From Streptomyces sp. NBC_00442 (GTDB taxonomy: Bacteria; Actinomycetota; Actinomycetes; Streptomycetales; Streptomycetaceae), in NCBI RefSeq assembly GCF_036014195.1, contig NZ_CP107918.1, positions 6,572,001-6,636,000 on the forward strand: a stretch of 64,000 nucleotides of DNA. The letters run 5' to 3'. Within the stretch, counting starts at the first letter, position 1. The number at the start of each line of letters is the position of its first letter. The notes below the pieces were generated by a model that had not been told where the DNA came from, ran no database searches, and was given only the letters and a program-made list of their open reading frames with translations. Below are positions 53,585-63,364 of the stretch, in pieces. A program made the position numbers and the translations under genes.

Positions 53585-54496
53585 GTGACCGACCAGCCCA
53601 CCGAGCACGCCGCCCTCGGCGACGACGCCGAGGCCCCGGCGCCCGCCGCGCCCGGCACCGGCGGCGAAGGCCGGATCACCCCCGCCGACGCGGCCGACGC
53701 CGCGCGCCTGGTCGCGTTCGGCCTCCAGCCCAAGCTGCTCCCGGCCCGCGACGCGGAGTACGGCGAGCTGCTGCGGCGCCACCGCGAGGACCCCGCGTTC
53801 GCGCGGCTGGCCGACGCGGTCGCGGCCGGGCTCGGCCTGATCGTCCTGGAGGTGTCGCCCCGCGCGGGCATGGCCGTCACCGCCGCCGAGGACTCCGTCT
53901 TCGCCGTCCGCATGGGCGACTACGCGCGCCGGGCCGCCGCACCCGACTCCGCCGACCGCTTCCTGCACGGCCTGGCCCACCTCGCCGTCGCAGCCCTCGC
54001 CTTCCCCCGCCCCGAAGACCTCGCCGACGACGGCTACATCGGGCGGATCACCGTCAACGGCGTGGACGCGTTCGTCCGACAGGCCTGCCGCCGCCTGGAG
54101 GAGCGCGCCGAGGAGACCGGCGAGAACACCGACCCCGAGACCGGCGCCCCGGGCCTCGAAGCCGCCTGGCGGATCTACGCACGGCGCAGCTCCACCGGAG
54201 CCACCAAGGACGCCCGCAGGCTCGCCGGCTCGACCACCGGCATCGTCGCCAAGGCCGTCGCCTTCCTCACCGAATCCGGCTTCCTCCAGCGCACCGGTGA
54301 CGACGCGGGCGGCGCCTACCGCACCACCGCCCGCTACCAGCTGCAGGTCCGTGACATGGCCGGCAGCGCGGCCCTTACCGAACTGATCGAGCTCGGCGTG
54401 GTCGCGGTCACCGACGGCAGTGCCACCCTGCTGCCCCCGTCCGACGCCGACGACCTGGAACTGGCGGCCGACGCCGGCCTGCCGTTCCACTCCTGA
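53585..54496 (+). CDS. winged-helix-type second subunit (MksE/JetB-like, hypothetical)
   Basis: This 303-residue protein has an acidic Ala/Pro-rich N-terminus (1-40). Its helical body includes ARLVAFGLQPKLLPARDAEYGELLRRH and RFLHGLAHLAVAALAFPRPEDLADD. The C-terminal wHTH-like region (about 215-270, GIVAKAVAFLTESGFLQRTGDDAGGAYRTTARYQLQVRDMA) is as expected for MukE/MksE/JetB partners. GTG 53585 follows AAGGAG. It lies 49 nt before the SMC-like gene. The family assignment rests on context and size. Confidence 0.65.
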   Translation: MTDQPTEHAALGDDAEAPAPAAPGTGGEGRITPADAADAARLVAFGLQPKLLPARDAEYGELLRRHREDPAFARLADAVAAGLGLIVLEVSPRAGMAVTAAEDSVFAVRMGDYARRAAAPDSADRFLHGLAHLAVAALAFPRPEDLADDGYIGRITVNGVDAFVRQACRRLEERAEETGENTDPETGAPGLEAAWRIYARRSSTGATKDARRLAGSTTGIVAKAVAFLTESGFLQRTGDDAGGAYRTTARYQLQVRDMAGSAALTELIELGVVAVTDGSATLLPPSDADDLELAADAGLPFHS

Positions 54497-54545
54497 CGCC
54501 GCACCCCGCTCCAGCCGCCCCCCACCACCACGAGAGTCCGCCGAC

Positions 54546-57500
54546 ATGTACGAGCTGTCCCGGGTCCGCCTCTACTCCATCGGACCCGCCGGTGCGCGCT
54601 ACGCCGACACCGTGCTTGACCTGCGGGGAGTCGGCGCGCCCGTGCCCAACCCGGCCCCCACGCAGGCCGAGTTCTTCGAGGACGACCCGGTCGGGCCGCC
54701 GCGCCGCCCGGCCCCCGCCGGCGTGCTCTTCCTGGAGAACGGCGGCGGCAAGTCCGTCCTGCTCAAGCTGATCTTCTCGGTGATGCTGCCCGGCCACCGC
54801 AACACTCTCGGCGGCGCCAGCTCCGGCGTGCTGCGCAAGTTCCTGCTCGCCGACGACTGCGGGCACGTGGCCCTGGAGTGGCAGCACACCCTCACCGGTG
54901 AGCTCGTCGTGGTCGGCAAGGTCAGCGAATGGCGCGGCCGCCAAGTCTCCAACGACCCGCGGAAGTTCGCCGAGGCCTGGTACTCCTTCCGGCCGGGCCC
55001 CGGTCTCAGCCTCGACTCGCTGCCCGTCGCCGAGTCCAGCGCGATGCGCCCGACCGCGGAAGGCGCGTCGGGCGCCCAGGGCCGGCGCCGCACCATGAAG
55101 GGCTTCCGCGACGCCATCACCGAGGCGACCAAGGCCTACCCGCATCTGGAGGTGTACTGGGAGGAGATCCACGACCGCTGGAACGAGCACCTCGGCGACC
55201 TGGGTCTCGACCCCGAACTCTTCCGCTACCAGCGGGAGATGAACGCCGACGAAGGCGAGGCCGCGGGCCTGTTCGCGGTCAAGAAGGACTCCGACTTCAC
55301 CGACCTGCTCCTGCGCGCGGTCACCGACACCCGCGACACCGACGGCCTCGCGGACCTCGTCAGCGGCTTCGGCAACAAGCTCGGCCGCCGCTCCGAACTC
55401 ACCGCCGAACGCGACTTCACCGCCGGCTCGGTGGACCTCCTCAACCGGATCGTCGACGCCGCCGAGACCCGCGGCCGCGCCCGCGACATCCACGCCGGTG
55501 CCGAGCGCCGCACCCGTACGCTCGCACGGCGTCTTGCGGCCCGCGCCGCCGACGAGCGGGGCCGCGCAACCGACCTCGCCCAGCAGGTCACCGCCGCCGC
55601 CCATCACGTCACGCTCGCCGAGCAGGCGCGCGGCACGAGCTCCCTGATCGCCTCCGAACTCGCCTACCGGCACGCCTCGTTGGCGCTCTCCGTCGCCGAG
55701 AAGGCGGCCACCGCGCAGCGCCGCGAACTGGCCGACGCCCGGACGCTCCACTCCGCCTGGCAGGCCGCCGAAGCGGTCCTCCGCCACCGCGCCGCCGCCG
55801 ACCGTTCGGCCCGCGTCGCCGTCGCCATCCAGGAGGCCGAGCGGGACGCGGCCCCCGCCCTCGCCGCCCGCGCCAAGGCCGCCGCCGATCTCGTACGGGC
55901 CCTGCACGCCGCCGCCGAGGACGGCGAGCGGGTCGCCGCCGAGGAGGAGGAACGCTCCGCCGGGCTCCAGGACGTGGGCGAGGCCGCCCACCGCGACGCC
56001 ACCGTCGCCGCGACCGAGGCCCAGCGGGCCCGCAGCGAGACCGGACACCTGCGCCAGCGCCTGGCCGAGGTCGAGCAGGAGACCGCCGAAGCCGTCCGGG
56101 CCGGCTGGCTCGACGACAGCGCGCCCGACGCCGATCCGGCCCGCGCCGCGCTCGCCGCCAGCGACGCCGAGAAGACCGCCGTGGCCGGCTGGGACGTGGC
56201 CCGCGAAGCCGCGCGCGCCGCCGCGGACCGGGCCCGCGAGGCCGCCTCGGTGGAGGCCCGCGCGGAACTGGCCGCGGCCCGCGCCGAGGACGCCGCGCGC
56301 GCCGCAGAGCAGGCCTACGACGCCGAGCGCCGGGCCGCCGAATCGCTCGCGGCCGAGGAGCGCCTCGCCGAGCTGCTCAGCCTGCCCACCGGCCGCTCCG
56401 GTGTGCCCGAGCCCCGCAGGCACGACGGAGAAGGGGCCCAGAGCCCGCTCAGCGCGGCCGAGTTGGACCGCGGCGCGGACGACCTGAGGGCCCTCCTGGA
56501 GCAGAGCGTCACCTCCGCCGAACGCCAGCTCTTCGACCTGCGGACCGCCGCGGCGGACGACGCGCGCATCCTCGGCGCACTCGGCGACGGCGGGCTCCTG
56601 CCGCCCAGCCCCGATGTGCTCGCGACCGTCGAGTACCTGGGCGAGCATGGCATCCCCGCACTGCCCGGCTGGCGCTACCTCGCCCAGGCCGTCGCCCCCG
56701 CCGACCACGCCGCCGTGCTCTCGGCCCGTCCCGAACTCGTCGACGGTGTGGTCATCACCGACCCGGCCTCGCACACCCGGGCCCGCGAAGCGCTCGCGGG
56801 CGCCGCGCTGCTGCCCCGCTCCGCCGTGGCCGTCGGTACGACCGCGGCGCTGCTCGCACCCGTACCGGCCGCGGACGCGGGCACGGACGGCGGCGTCTTC
56901 CTCGTGCCGCCGAACCCGGCCATGCACGACGAGCACGCCGCCGACGAGGAACGCCAGACGCTGCGCGCCCGCGCCACCGCCCGCGACGAGGAGATCCGTA
57001 CCCTCGCCGGCCGGCTCGCGGGGGACCGCTCGCTGGCCGCCCGGATCGGAGCCTGGCGCGCCGACTGCCCGCCCGGCATGCTCGCCGAACTCGCCGTCGC
57101 CGCCCACACCGCCCGCGAGGCCGCCGGGGAAGCCGCGCGGGAACTGACCGAGGCCCGCACCGTGCGGACCGAGGCGGACGAGGCCGCCGCCGAGACCGCG
57201 CGGGTACGGGAGGAGCGCCAGGAGATCGCGCAGCGCGCCCGCCGCGCCGCCGACGCGCTCGCAGGGCTCGCCTTCCGGCTCCGCGAACGGGCCGGCTGGC
57301 AGGTCAGACTCCGTGAACTCGCCGACGAGGCAACCGAGTCGGAGGCCCGCGCCCACACGCTTCTGGAGCGCGCCAAGGCAGCCGACGAGGACCGCCGGGC
57401 CGCCCAGCGCGCCGCCGACGACGCCCACCGCACCTCCCGCGCGCTGCGCGCCGAGCGCGCCGAGATCGCCGGCGCCCCGGAGAAGCTCCCGGAGCCCGAC

Positions 57501-59165
57501 GCCGACGCGCCGCGCACCGCGCTGCCCGCCCTGCGCGAGGCCTACCGAGCCGCCTCCCAGCTGTACGAGAAGGTCGGTGTCGGCGCCGACCTGCGCGCCG
57601 AACAGGCACGCGCCGAGAGCGACGAGAGCGCGGCCCTCGCCGAGCTGGACCGGCTCACCAACAAGGTGCGCACCCGCGCCGCGACCCTGCTCGAAGGCAC
57701 CGACGGAGCGGACGGCCCCTCGCGCCAGGCAGCCGCCGCCCGCGCCGAGTCGCTGGTGCAGATGCTGGAGACGCGAGCGTCCACGGCGAGCGAGCACCTC
57801 GGACGGCTGCGCGGCGAGGCCGAGCGCCTGGCACCCGCCGACGGCGAGCGGCACACCGAGCTCCCCGACGCCCAGGTGCCGGCCGACGCCGAGCAGGCCC
57901 AGGTGCTGCTGCGGACCGCGACCGCCGAACTCGCCGCGCGTACCGATGCGTTGGAGGCCTCCCGCGCCGCGCACGCCGAGCTGCTCGGCGCGCACCGGTC
58001 GGCCGAGGACGCGGCGGGCGGCTTCGACGAGACCGGGGCACTCCTGCGCGACCTGCTGCGGGACAACAGCCACGGCCCGGAGGAGGAGAGCGCACCCGAG
58101 CCGTATCCCGGCACCCTGGAGGAGGCCCGCCAGGCCGCCGCCGAGACGCGTCGCTCCCTGCGCGGCTGCTCGGGCGACCTGTCGGCCGCCGACTCCGCGG
58201 TGCGCGAGGCGAGCGACATCCTGGTGCGCCACGCCAACGCCACCCGCTACGAGCAGGTGCGCACCCCGGCCCGTCAGCAGATCCGGGAACTCCCCGCGGC
58301 CTCCCTGCCCGAACACGCCGCCGCTTGGGCGGCCGCCTTCGAGCCGCGGCTGCGCGTCCTGACCGACGAGCTGGAACAGCTGGAGCGCAACCGCGACTCC
58401 ATCGTGGACCGGCTGCGCGGCCTGGTGGAGTCGGCGCTCACCACGCTGCGCTCCGCCCAGCGGCTTTCCCAGCTGCCCGAGGGCCTCGGCGAGTGGTCCG
58501 GCCAGGAGTTCCTGCGCATCCGCTTCGACGAGCCCGACCAGACCACCCTCACCGAGCGGCTCGGCGAGGTCATCGACGAAGCCACCCGCGCCGCCGTACG
58601 GAAGAACTCGGACCTGAGGCGCGACGGCATGTCCCTGTTGCTCCGCGGTGTGCAGGCCGCCCTGGAGCCGCGCGGCATCGCCGTGGAGATCCTCAAGCCG
58701 GACGCGGTCCTGCGCGCCGAGCGCGTCCCCGTCGGGCAGATGGGCGACGTGTTCTCCGGCGGCCAGCTGCTCACCGCCGCGATCGCCCTGTACTGCACGA
58801 TGGCGGCGCTGCGCAGCAACGACCGGGGACGCGACAAGCACCGGCACGCGGGCACGCTCTTCCTCGACAACCCGATCGGCCGCGCGAACGCCACGTACCT
58901 CCTGGAGCTCCAGCGGGCCGTGTCCGACGCGCTCGGTGTGCAACTCCTCTACACCACGGGCCTGTTCGACACGACCGCGCTCGCCGAGTTCCCCCTCGTG
59001 ATCAGGCTGCGCAACGACGCGGACCTGCGGGCGGGGCTGAAGTACATCAGCGTCGAGGAGCACCTGCGGCCCGGCCTGCCGCAGCAGGCGACCACGGGCG
59101 AGACCGTGCACGGTGAGATCACGGCGACGCGCATGTTCAAGAAGTCTGCCGCGCAAGGGAGTTGA
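54546..59165 (+). CDS. SMC/MukB-like ATPase (MksB/JetC-type)
   Basis: This 1539-residue protein has SMC architecture. The N-terminal ATPase half has P-loop LENGGGKSVLLKLIF (residues 63-77). The first Ala/Arg/Glu-rich coiled coil spans about 310-670. A globular hinge-like region lies at about 684-800 (EYLGEHGIPALPGWRYLAQAV), followed by the second coiled coil (about 810-1310). The C-terminal half has signature FSGGQLLTAAIALYCTMAAL (1403-1422) and Walker B TLFLDNPIGRAN (Asp1441, Asn1442). Unlike canonical SMC proteins, the first P-loop Gly is Leu and the Walker B Glu is Asn. ATG 54546. No JetD-type nuclease gene follows. Confidence 0.82.
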   Translation: MYELSRVRLYSIGPAGARYADTVLDLRGVGAPVPNPAPTQAEFFEDDPVGPPRRPAPAGVLFLENGGGKSVLLKLIFSVMLPGHRNTLGGASSGVLRKFLLADDCGHVALEWQHTLTGELVVVGKVSEWRGRQVSNDPRKFAEAWYSFRPGPGLSLDSLPVAESSAMRPTAEGASGAQGRRRTMKGFRDAITEATKAYPHLEVYWEEIHDRWNEHLGDLGLDPELFRYQREMNADEGEAAGLFAVKKDSDFTDLLLRAVTDTRDTDGLADLVSGFGNKLGRRSELTAERDFTAGSVDLLNRIVDAAETRGRARDIHAGAERRTRTLARRLAARAADERGRATDLAQQVTAAAHHVTLAEQARGTSSLIASELAYRHASLALSVAEKAATAQRRELADARTLHSAWQAAEAVLRHRAAADRSARVAVAIQEAERDAAPALAARAKAAADLVRALHAAAEDGERVAAEEEERSAGLQDVGEAAHRDATVAATEAQRARSETGHLRQRLAEVEQETAEAVRAGWLDDSAPDADPARAALAASDAEKTAVAGWDVAREAARAAADRAREAASVEARAELAAARAEDAARAAEQAYDAERRAAESLAAEERLAELLSLPTGRSGVPEPRRHDGEGAQSPLSAAELDRGADDLRALLEQSVTSAERQLFDLRTAAADDARILGALGDGGLLPPSPDVLATVEYLGEHGIPALPGWRYLAQAVAPADHAAVLSARPELVDGVVITDPASHTRAREALAGAALLPRSAVAVGTTAALLAPVPAADAGTDGGVFLVPPNPAMHDEHAADEERQTLRARATARDEEIRTLAGRLAGDRSLAARIGAWRADCPPGMLAELAVAAHTAREAAGEAARELTEARTVRTEADEAAAETARVREERQEIAQRARRAADALAGLAFRLRERAGWQVRLRELADEATESEARAHTLLERAKAADEDRRAAQRAADDAHRTSRALRAERAEIAGAPEKLPEPDADAPRTALPALREAYRAASQLYEKVGVGADLRAEQARAESDESAALAELDRLTNKVRTRAATLLEGTDGADGPSRQAAAARAESLVQMLETRASTASEHLGRLRGEAERLAPADGERHTELPDAQVPADAEQAQVLLRTATAELAARTDALEASRAAHAELLGAHRSAEDAAGGFDETGALLRDLLRDNSHGPEEESAPEPYPGTLEEARQAAAETRRSLRGCSGDLSAADSAVREASDILVRHANATRYEQVRTPARQQIRELPAASLPEHAAAWAAAFEPRLRVLTDELEQLERNRDSIVDRLRGLVESALTTLRSAQRLSQLPEGLGEWSGQEFLRIRFDEPDQTTLTERLGEVIDEATRAAVRKNSDLRRDGMSLLLRGVQAALEPRGIAVEILKPDAVLRAERVPVGQMGDVFSGGQLLTAAIALYCTMAALRSNDRGRDKHRHAGTLFLDNPIGRANATYLLELQRAVSDALGVQLLYTTGLFDTTALAEFPLVIRLRNDADLRAGLKYISVEEHLRPGLPQQATTGETVHGEITATRMFKKSAAQGS

Positions 59166-59206
59166 CGCCGTGCCGGGGTGGGGCGCCCGGGGGTCGGCCG
59201 GGCGGC

Positions 59207-59608
59207 TCAGGCGCGGGACAGTCCCCGGCGCGAGCCGTCCGCGGACCGTATTCGGGCCCCGCTCCCGGCCGTGCGGGCGGCCCGCCGCGACCGGCGGTGC
59301 TCCCTGCGCAGCTTGCGTGCCGTGCTGCTCGGCATCGACACCACGCCGTTGCGCTGGTTCCACACCTGGCGGGTGACCCACACGTCGAGCACGCCCCACG
59401 TGGCGAGGACCGTGCTGCCGACGGTGCTGATCAGCATCGGGAAGGCGAGCCAGGAGCCGGCCAGCGTGGACAGGACGGCGACCATCGCCTGCATCAGGGT
59501 CGCCGCGACGATGATGACGGCGCGCACGGCCGCGGTGCGGACCGGATCGGGCAACCGGGGTCGCGCGGCGGGTTCTTCCACCCACAACGGCTGCTGCTCA
59601 CCACTCAT
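59207..59608 (-). CDS. small membrane protein of unknown function
   Basis: This 133-residue protein has an acidic/Pro N-terminus, two hydrophobic helices (about 30-75: TAAVRAVIIVAATLMQAMVAVL and LAGSWLAFPMLISTVGSTVLATWGVLDVWV) and a strongly basic C-terminal tail (RKLRREHRRSRRAARTAG). I do not recognise the family. It is convergent with the SMC-like gene, 41 nt away, and divergent from cvnA. Confidence 0.72.
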   Translation of the reverse strand: MSGEQQPLWVEEPAARPRLPDPVRTAAVRAVIIVAATLMQAMVAVLSTLAGSWLAFPMLISTVGSTVLATWGVLDVWVTRQVWNQRNGVVSMPSSTARKLRREHRRSRRAARTAGSGARIRSADGSRRGLSRA

Positions 59609-60005
59609 GCCTGCATTCCTCCCCACCCGCGGAGCCCCGATGCCTCGTCCGCCCCGCGGCTCCGCGTCGGCGGGCCACGGCTCGGCGCCATCGCTTCCTG
59701 ACACCCGTGTGCCCCGTAAGTGCCCCGGTCCCACAAGCGCTCCGTACAGACAGACGAACGGAACTCCCCGAAGATTCCCCGCACTTGGCCGGAACGCAGA
59801 ATTCCAGCCATCTGCCACAGCGGGCGAAAAGCGGCCATGACGGGTGTCCTTCGGTGAAGTCCGGGTTGTCATCTCCTGGAATACCGGGACAACTCATGAT
59901 CAGCACGCCGGAGTGCGGCCGAAAATCGCCCGGACGTGCCTTCGAGTTGTCTCTGTGTCAGTAGTAGGCTCACGCCGTTTGTTGACGGTTGATCTGGGGG
60001 AGGCC
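59609..60005. other. intergenic region upstream of cvnA, promoter only
   Basis: No convincing gene lies in these 397 nt. A -10-like TAGGCT at about 59966, in the context GTAGTAGGCTCACGCCG, is a likely cvnA promoter, followed by GGGGGAGG before the ATG. GTTGTC (about 59863) and GACAAC (about 59889) form a loose inverted repeat further up. The short ORFs here lack codon bias. Confidence 0.5.
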
Positions 60006-62894
60006 ATGCGCTTTCGCGGGAAGTCCATCCGCAGGAAGATCGTGGCGTTGTTGCTCGTGCCGCTCGTCTCCCTCACCGCGCTGTGGGGGTTCTCCACCTA
60101 TCTCACCGGCCGGCAGGCCAGCGGTCTGATGGACGTGGCGCACATCGTCAAAAAGGTGGGCTACCCCCTTGAGGACACCGTCCGCGACATCCAGCAGGAG
60201 CGCCGGCAGACCCTCGTCTACCTCGCCGACGAACGACCCGCGGACGCCCTGACCTCGCTGCGCAGTCGCCGCGCCGCCACCGACGCAGGGATCGCCAGGA
60301 TCCGCGCCGCCGCACAGAACTCCGACGTCCGCGGCGACCTCCAGAGCACCGCCCGATCCCACCTCAAGGCGGCCCTCGCCGGCTTCGACACCGTGGCCGC
60401 ACTGCGGCGCTCCATCGAACAGGGCACCGTCGACCGGGTCCAGGCGCTGCAGTTCTACAACCGCCTCATCGACCCCTGCTACGGCTTCCTCATGAATGTC
60501 CACGCCCTGGAGAATGTGGAGATGGACAAGCAGGGCCGGGCTCTCGTCGGCATCACCCGCGCCCGCGAAATGCTCTCCCGCGAGGACGCCCTCGTAGCCT
60601 CCTCCCTGATCACCCCGAAGACGACCGCGCCCGAACTGCGCCGCATATCCGACCTGGTGGCCAGTCGCGAACTGCTCTACGACACCAATCTGGAGCTCCT
60701 GCCGAGCGCCGAACGCGCCACCTTCCAGCAGTACTGGAGCGGCCCCGACACCGAGGCGCTGCGCACCGCGGAGGCCGCCGTCATCGACGCGGGACCCGCC
60801 AAGAACCCCCGCCACATCGACGCCACCCGCTGGCGGCAGGCCGTGACGCCCGTCCTGGACCATCTCGCCCAGATGGGCACCGAGGCCGGCAACCGCTACC
60901 AGGACCGGGTCGAGCCGGTCGCCTTCGACGTCCTGATCAAGGCGGGGCTCGCCGGTGTCCTCGGCTTCCTGGCCCTGCTGATCTCCCTGTTCATGTCCGT
61001 GCGCATCGGCCGCGAACTCGTCCGCGACCTGACCCGCCTGCGCAAGGAGGCCCACGAGGTCTCGGGGGTGCGCCTGCCGAGCGTGATGCGCCGCCTCGCC
61101 GCCGGCGAAACCGTCGACGTGGAGACCGAGGCGCCCCGCCTGGACTACGAACGCGACGAGGTCGGCCAGGTCGGCCAGGCATTGAACACCCTGCAACGCG
61201 CCGCCGTCGAGGCCGCCGTCAAACAGGCCGACATGCGCCGCGGTGTCTCCGAGGTCTTCGTCAACCTGGCCCGGCGCAACCAGGTGCTCCTGCACCGCCA
61301 GTTGACGCTCCTGGACACCATGGAGCGGCGCACGGAGGACACCGACGAACTCGCCGACCTCTTCCGCCTCGACCACCTCACCACCCGTATGCGCCGGCAC
61401 GCCGAGGGCCTGGTGATCCTGTCCGGCGCCGCTCCCTCCCGCCAGTGGCGCAAACCGGTCCAGCTCATGGACGTCGTACGGGCCGCGGTCGCCGAGGTCG
61501 AGGACTACGAGCGCATCGAGGTGCGCAGGCTGCCGCGGCTCGGCGTCGGCGGCCCCGCCGTCGCCGACCTCACCCACCTCATCGCCGAACTCCTGGAGAA
61601 CGCCACGGTGTTCTCGCCCCCTCACACCGCCGTCCAGGTGCACGGAGAGCGGGTCGCCAACGGCTTCACCCTGGAGATCCACGACCGCGGTCTCGGCATG
61701 ACCCCGGAGATGCTGCTCGACGCCAACCTGCGCCTCGCCGAGACCCCCGAGTTCGAGCTGTCCGACACCGACCGGCTCGGCCTGTTCGTGGTGAGCCGGC
61801 TGGCCCAGCGCCAGAACGTGCGGGTCTCGCTCCAGCCCTCCCCGTACGGCGGGACCACCGCCGTCGTGTTCCTGCCGGCCACCCTGCTCACCGACGCGCC
61901 CGAGACCGAGGGCACCGGCTTCCGCCTCGACCGCGCGTCGGCCGGGGACGAGGGCGATCGCGGTTCCGCCCCGCCCCGCCGTGCGCTGTCCCCGCTGCCG
62001 GTCGGCGTCCCCGGCCAGTCGGTCCTCGACGGACCGGTCGAACTGGAGCCCCCACTCGACCCGTTGGGCCTCGACGAACCGTCCGTGTTCGAGGCGCCCT
62101 CCGCGCTGGAGGGGAGCGCGTCGGCACGCGGCGGACTGCTGCGCTCCGCCCGCCGGGCCGCCGAGCCGGCCGACGAGGGCCAGCAGCACCAGCAGAGCGC
62201 CGACGAAGGGGAGGGGCAGGGCCAGGAGCCGCTGCCGCTGCCACGCCGGCATCGGGTGCCGACCCTGGTCAGCGACAACGGCAGGCGAGTCGACGGGCCC
62301 GGCCGAGGCCATCCGGCACCGGACGCCGAACCGTCCCCCGAGGTGCGCCGCGCCTTCGAGAACCGCCTGCCCGAGCCGCGTGCCACCCAGCCGCCCCGGC
62401 CGCCGGCGCCCCGCTCACAGGCGGCCCGCCCCGAACCGGCGTCCCCGCAGCCCCTGCGCCCCGCACCCCGGCCGTCGGGTCTGACTCCGGTGCGGCCCGC
62501 GGGCCTGGACCGGCCGCCGGCCGTGCCTGCCGCCGCCCCGCCCGTCCTGCCGGGCGCCCCCAGCTCCGCACCCTCCTGGGGCAGCCTTCCCGGCGACCCG
62601 GGCGAGCCCGCGGGCGAGGCACCCCCGGGCGGGCTGCCCCGCCGGGTCCGCCAGGCCAGCCTGGCCCCCCAGCTCAAGGACGCCCCCGACGGCCACCGCG
62701 CCGCGCCCGAGCCCGACAGCGGGCCGGAGCCGGAGCGTGACGCCGACGAAGTACGCGACCGGATGGCAGCACTGCAGCGCGGCTGGCAGCGAGGGCGCAG
62801 GCACAACGAAGCCTCGGACACCGCGGATGGACCGTTCGCGCACGACCGGGGCGACACCGCACGACGAACCACACCGGAGGGGGACGGTCGATGA
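60006..62894 (+). CDS. cvnA: conservon sensor kinase-like protein CvnA
   Basis: This 962-residue membrane protein is the receptor-like component of a conservon. Helix 1 is at about 10-32, and an extracytoplasmic nitrate/nitrite-sensor-type helical domain spans about 45-315. Helix 2 follows (about 318-340, AGLAGVLGFLALLISLFMSV), then a HAMP-like segment. An HATPase_c domain (about 520-635) carries the N-box IAELLENATVFSPP and G-box DRGLGMTPEML. The last 310 residues are a Pro/Ala/Arg-rich disordered tail. No conserved phospho-acceptor His is obvious. ATG 60006 follows GGGGGAGG; it overlaps cvnB by 4 nt. Confidence 0.92.
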   Translation: MRFRGKSIRRKIVALLLVPLVSLTALWGFSTYLTGRQASGLMDVAHIVKKVGYPLEDTVRDIQQERRQTLVYLADERPADALTSLRSRRAATDAGIARIRAAAQNSDVRGDLQSTARSHLKAALAGFDTVAALRRSIEQGTVDRVQALQFYNRLIDPCYGFLMNVHALENVEMDKQGRALVGITRAREMLSREDALVASSLITPKTTAPELRRISDLVASRELLYDTNLELLPSAERATFQQYWSGPDTEALRTAEAAVIDAGPAKNPRHIDATRWRQAVTPVLDHLAQMGTEAGNRYQDRVEPVAFDVLIKAGLAGVLGFLALLISLFMSVRIGRELVRDLTRLRKEAHEVSGVRLPSVMRRLAAGETVDVETEAPRLDYERDEVGQVGQALNTLQRAAVEAAVKQADMRRGVSEVFVNLARRNQVLLHRQLTLLDTMERRTEDTDELADLFRLDHLTTRMRRHAEGLVILSGAAPSRQWRKPVQLMDVVRAAVAEVEDYERIEVRRLPRLGVGGPAVADLTHLIAELLENATVFSPPHTAVQVHGERVANGFTLEIHDRGLGMTPEMLLDANLRLAETPEFELSDTDRLGLFVVSRLAQRQNVRVSLQPSPYGGTTAVVFLPATLLTDAPETEGTGFRLDRASAGDEGDRGSAPPRRALSPLPVGVPGQSVLDGPVELEPPLDPLGLDEPSVFEAPSALEGSASARGGLLRSARRAAEPADEGQQHQQSADEGEGQGQEPLPLPRRHRVPTLVSDNGRRVDGPGRGHPAPDAEPSPEVRRAFENRLPEPRATQPPRPPAPRSQAARPEPASPQPLRPAPRPSGLTPVRPAGLDRPPAVPAAAPPVLPGAPSSAPSWGSLPGDPGEPAGEAPPGGLPRRVRQASLAPQLKDAPDGHRAAPEPDSGPEPERDADEVRDRMAALQRGWQRGRRHNEASDTADGPFAHDRGDTARRTTPEGDGR

Positions 62895-63337
62895 CCGCGC
62901 CACAAGACTCAGCCGCAGCACGCAACGCCACCCGGAGCGGTTCCGGTGAACTCAACTGGCTCCTCGACGAGTTGGTCGACCGCGTCGGCTCCATCCGCAA
63001 GGCCCTCGTGCTGTCGGGCGACGGCCTGGCGACCGGCACCTCGCGGGACCTGACCCGCGAGGACGGCGAGCACCTGGCCGCCGTCGCCTCCGGCTTCCAC
63101 AGCCTCGCCAAGGGCGTCGGACGCCACTTCGACGCGGGCAGGGTCCGCCAGACCGTCGTCGAACTCGACGACGCCTTCCTCTTCGTGACCGCCGCGGGCG
63201 ACGGCAGCTGTCTGGCCGTCCTGTCCGACGCCGACTCCGACGTCGGCCAGGTCGCCTATGAGATGACCCTGATGGTCAAGCGGGTCGGCGTCCACCTGGC
63301 CACCGCACCACGGACCGGCCTGCACACCGGAGGGTGA
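62891..63337 (+). CDS. cvnB: roadblock/LC7 domain protein CvnB
   Basis: This 148-residue protein with a Roadblock/LC7 fold (about 18-130, ELNWLLDELVDRVGSIRKALVLSGDGLATGTSRDL, then VELDDAFLFVTAAGDGSCLAVLSD) acts as a partner or GAP-like regulator of the conservon GTPase. ATG 62891 overlaps the cvnA stop, so translation is coupled. Confidence 0.95.
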   Translation: MTAPQDSAAARNATRSGSGELNWLLDELVDRVGSIRKALVLSGDGLATGTSRDLTREDGEHLAAVASGFHSLAKGVGRHFDAGRVRQTVVELDDAFLFVTAAGDGSCLAVLSDADSDVGQVAYEMTLMVKRVGVHLATAPRTGLHTGG

Positions 63338-63364
63338 GGGGGCACGCCATGACCGGGGGACGCG

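Noticed and set aside
54408..59585. A 1725-codon minus-strand open frame antisense to the SMC-like gene
   Set aside because: It is a shadow of the GC-biased coding strand: Gly/Ala/Arg-rich and spanning two genes. The plus frame has intact ATPase motifs.
59207..59608. JetD-like fourth subunit of the condensin-like operon
   Set aside because: It is on the opposite strand, only 133 residues, with two membrane helices and no Toprim motif.
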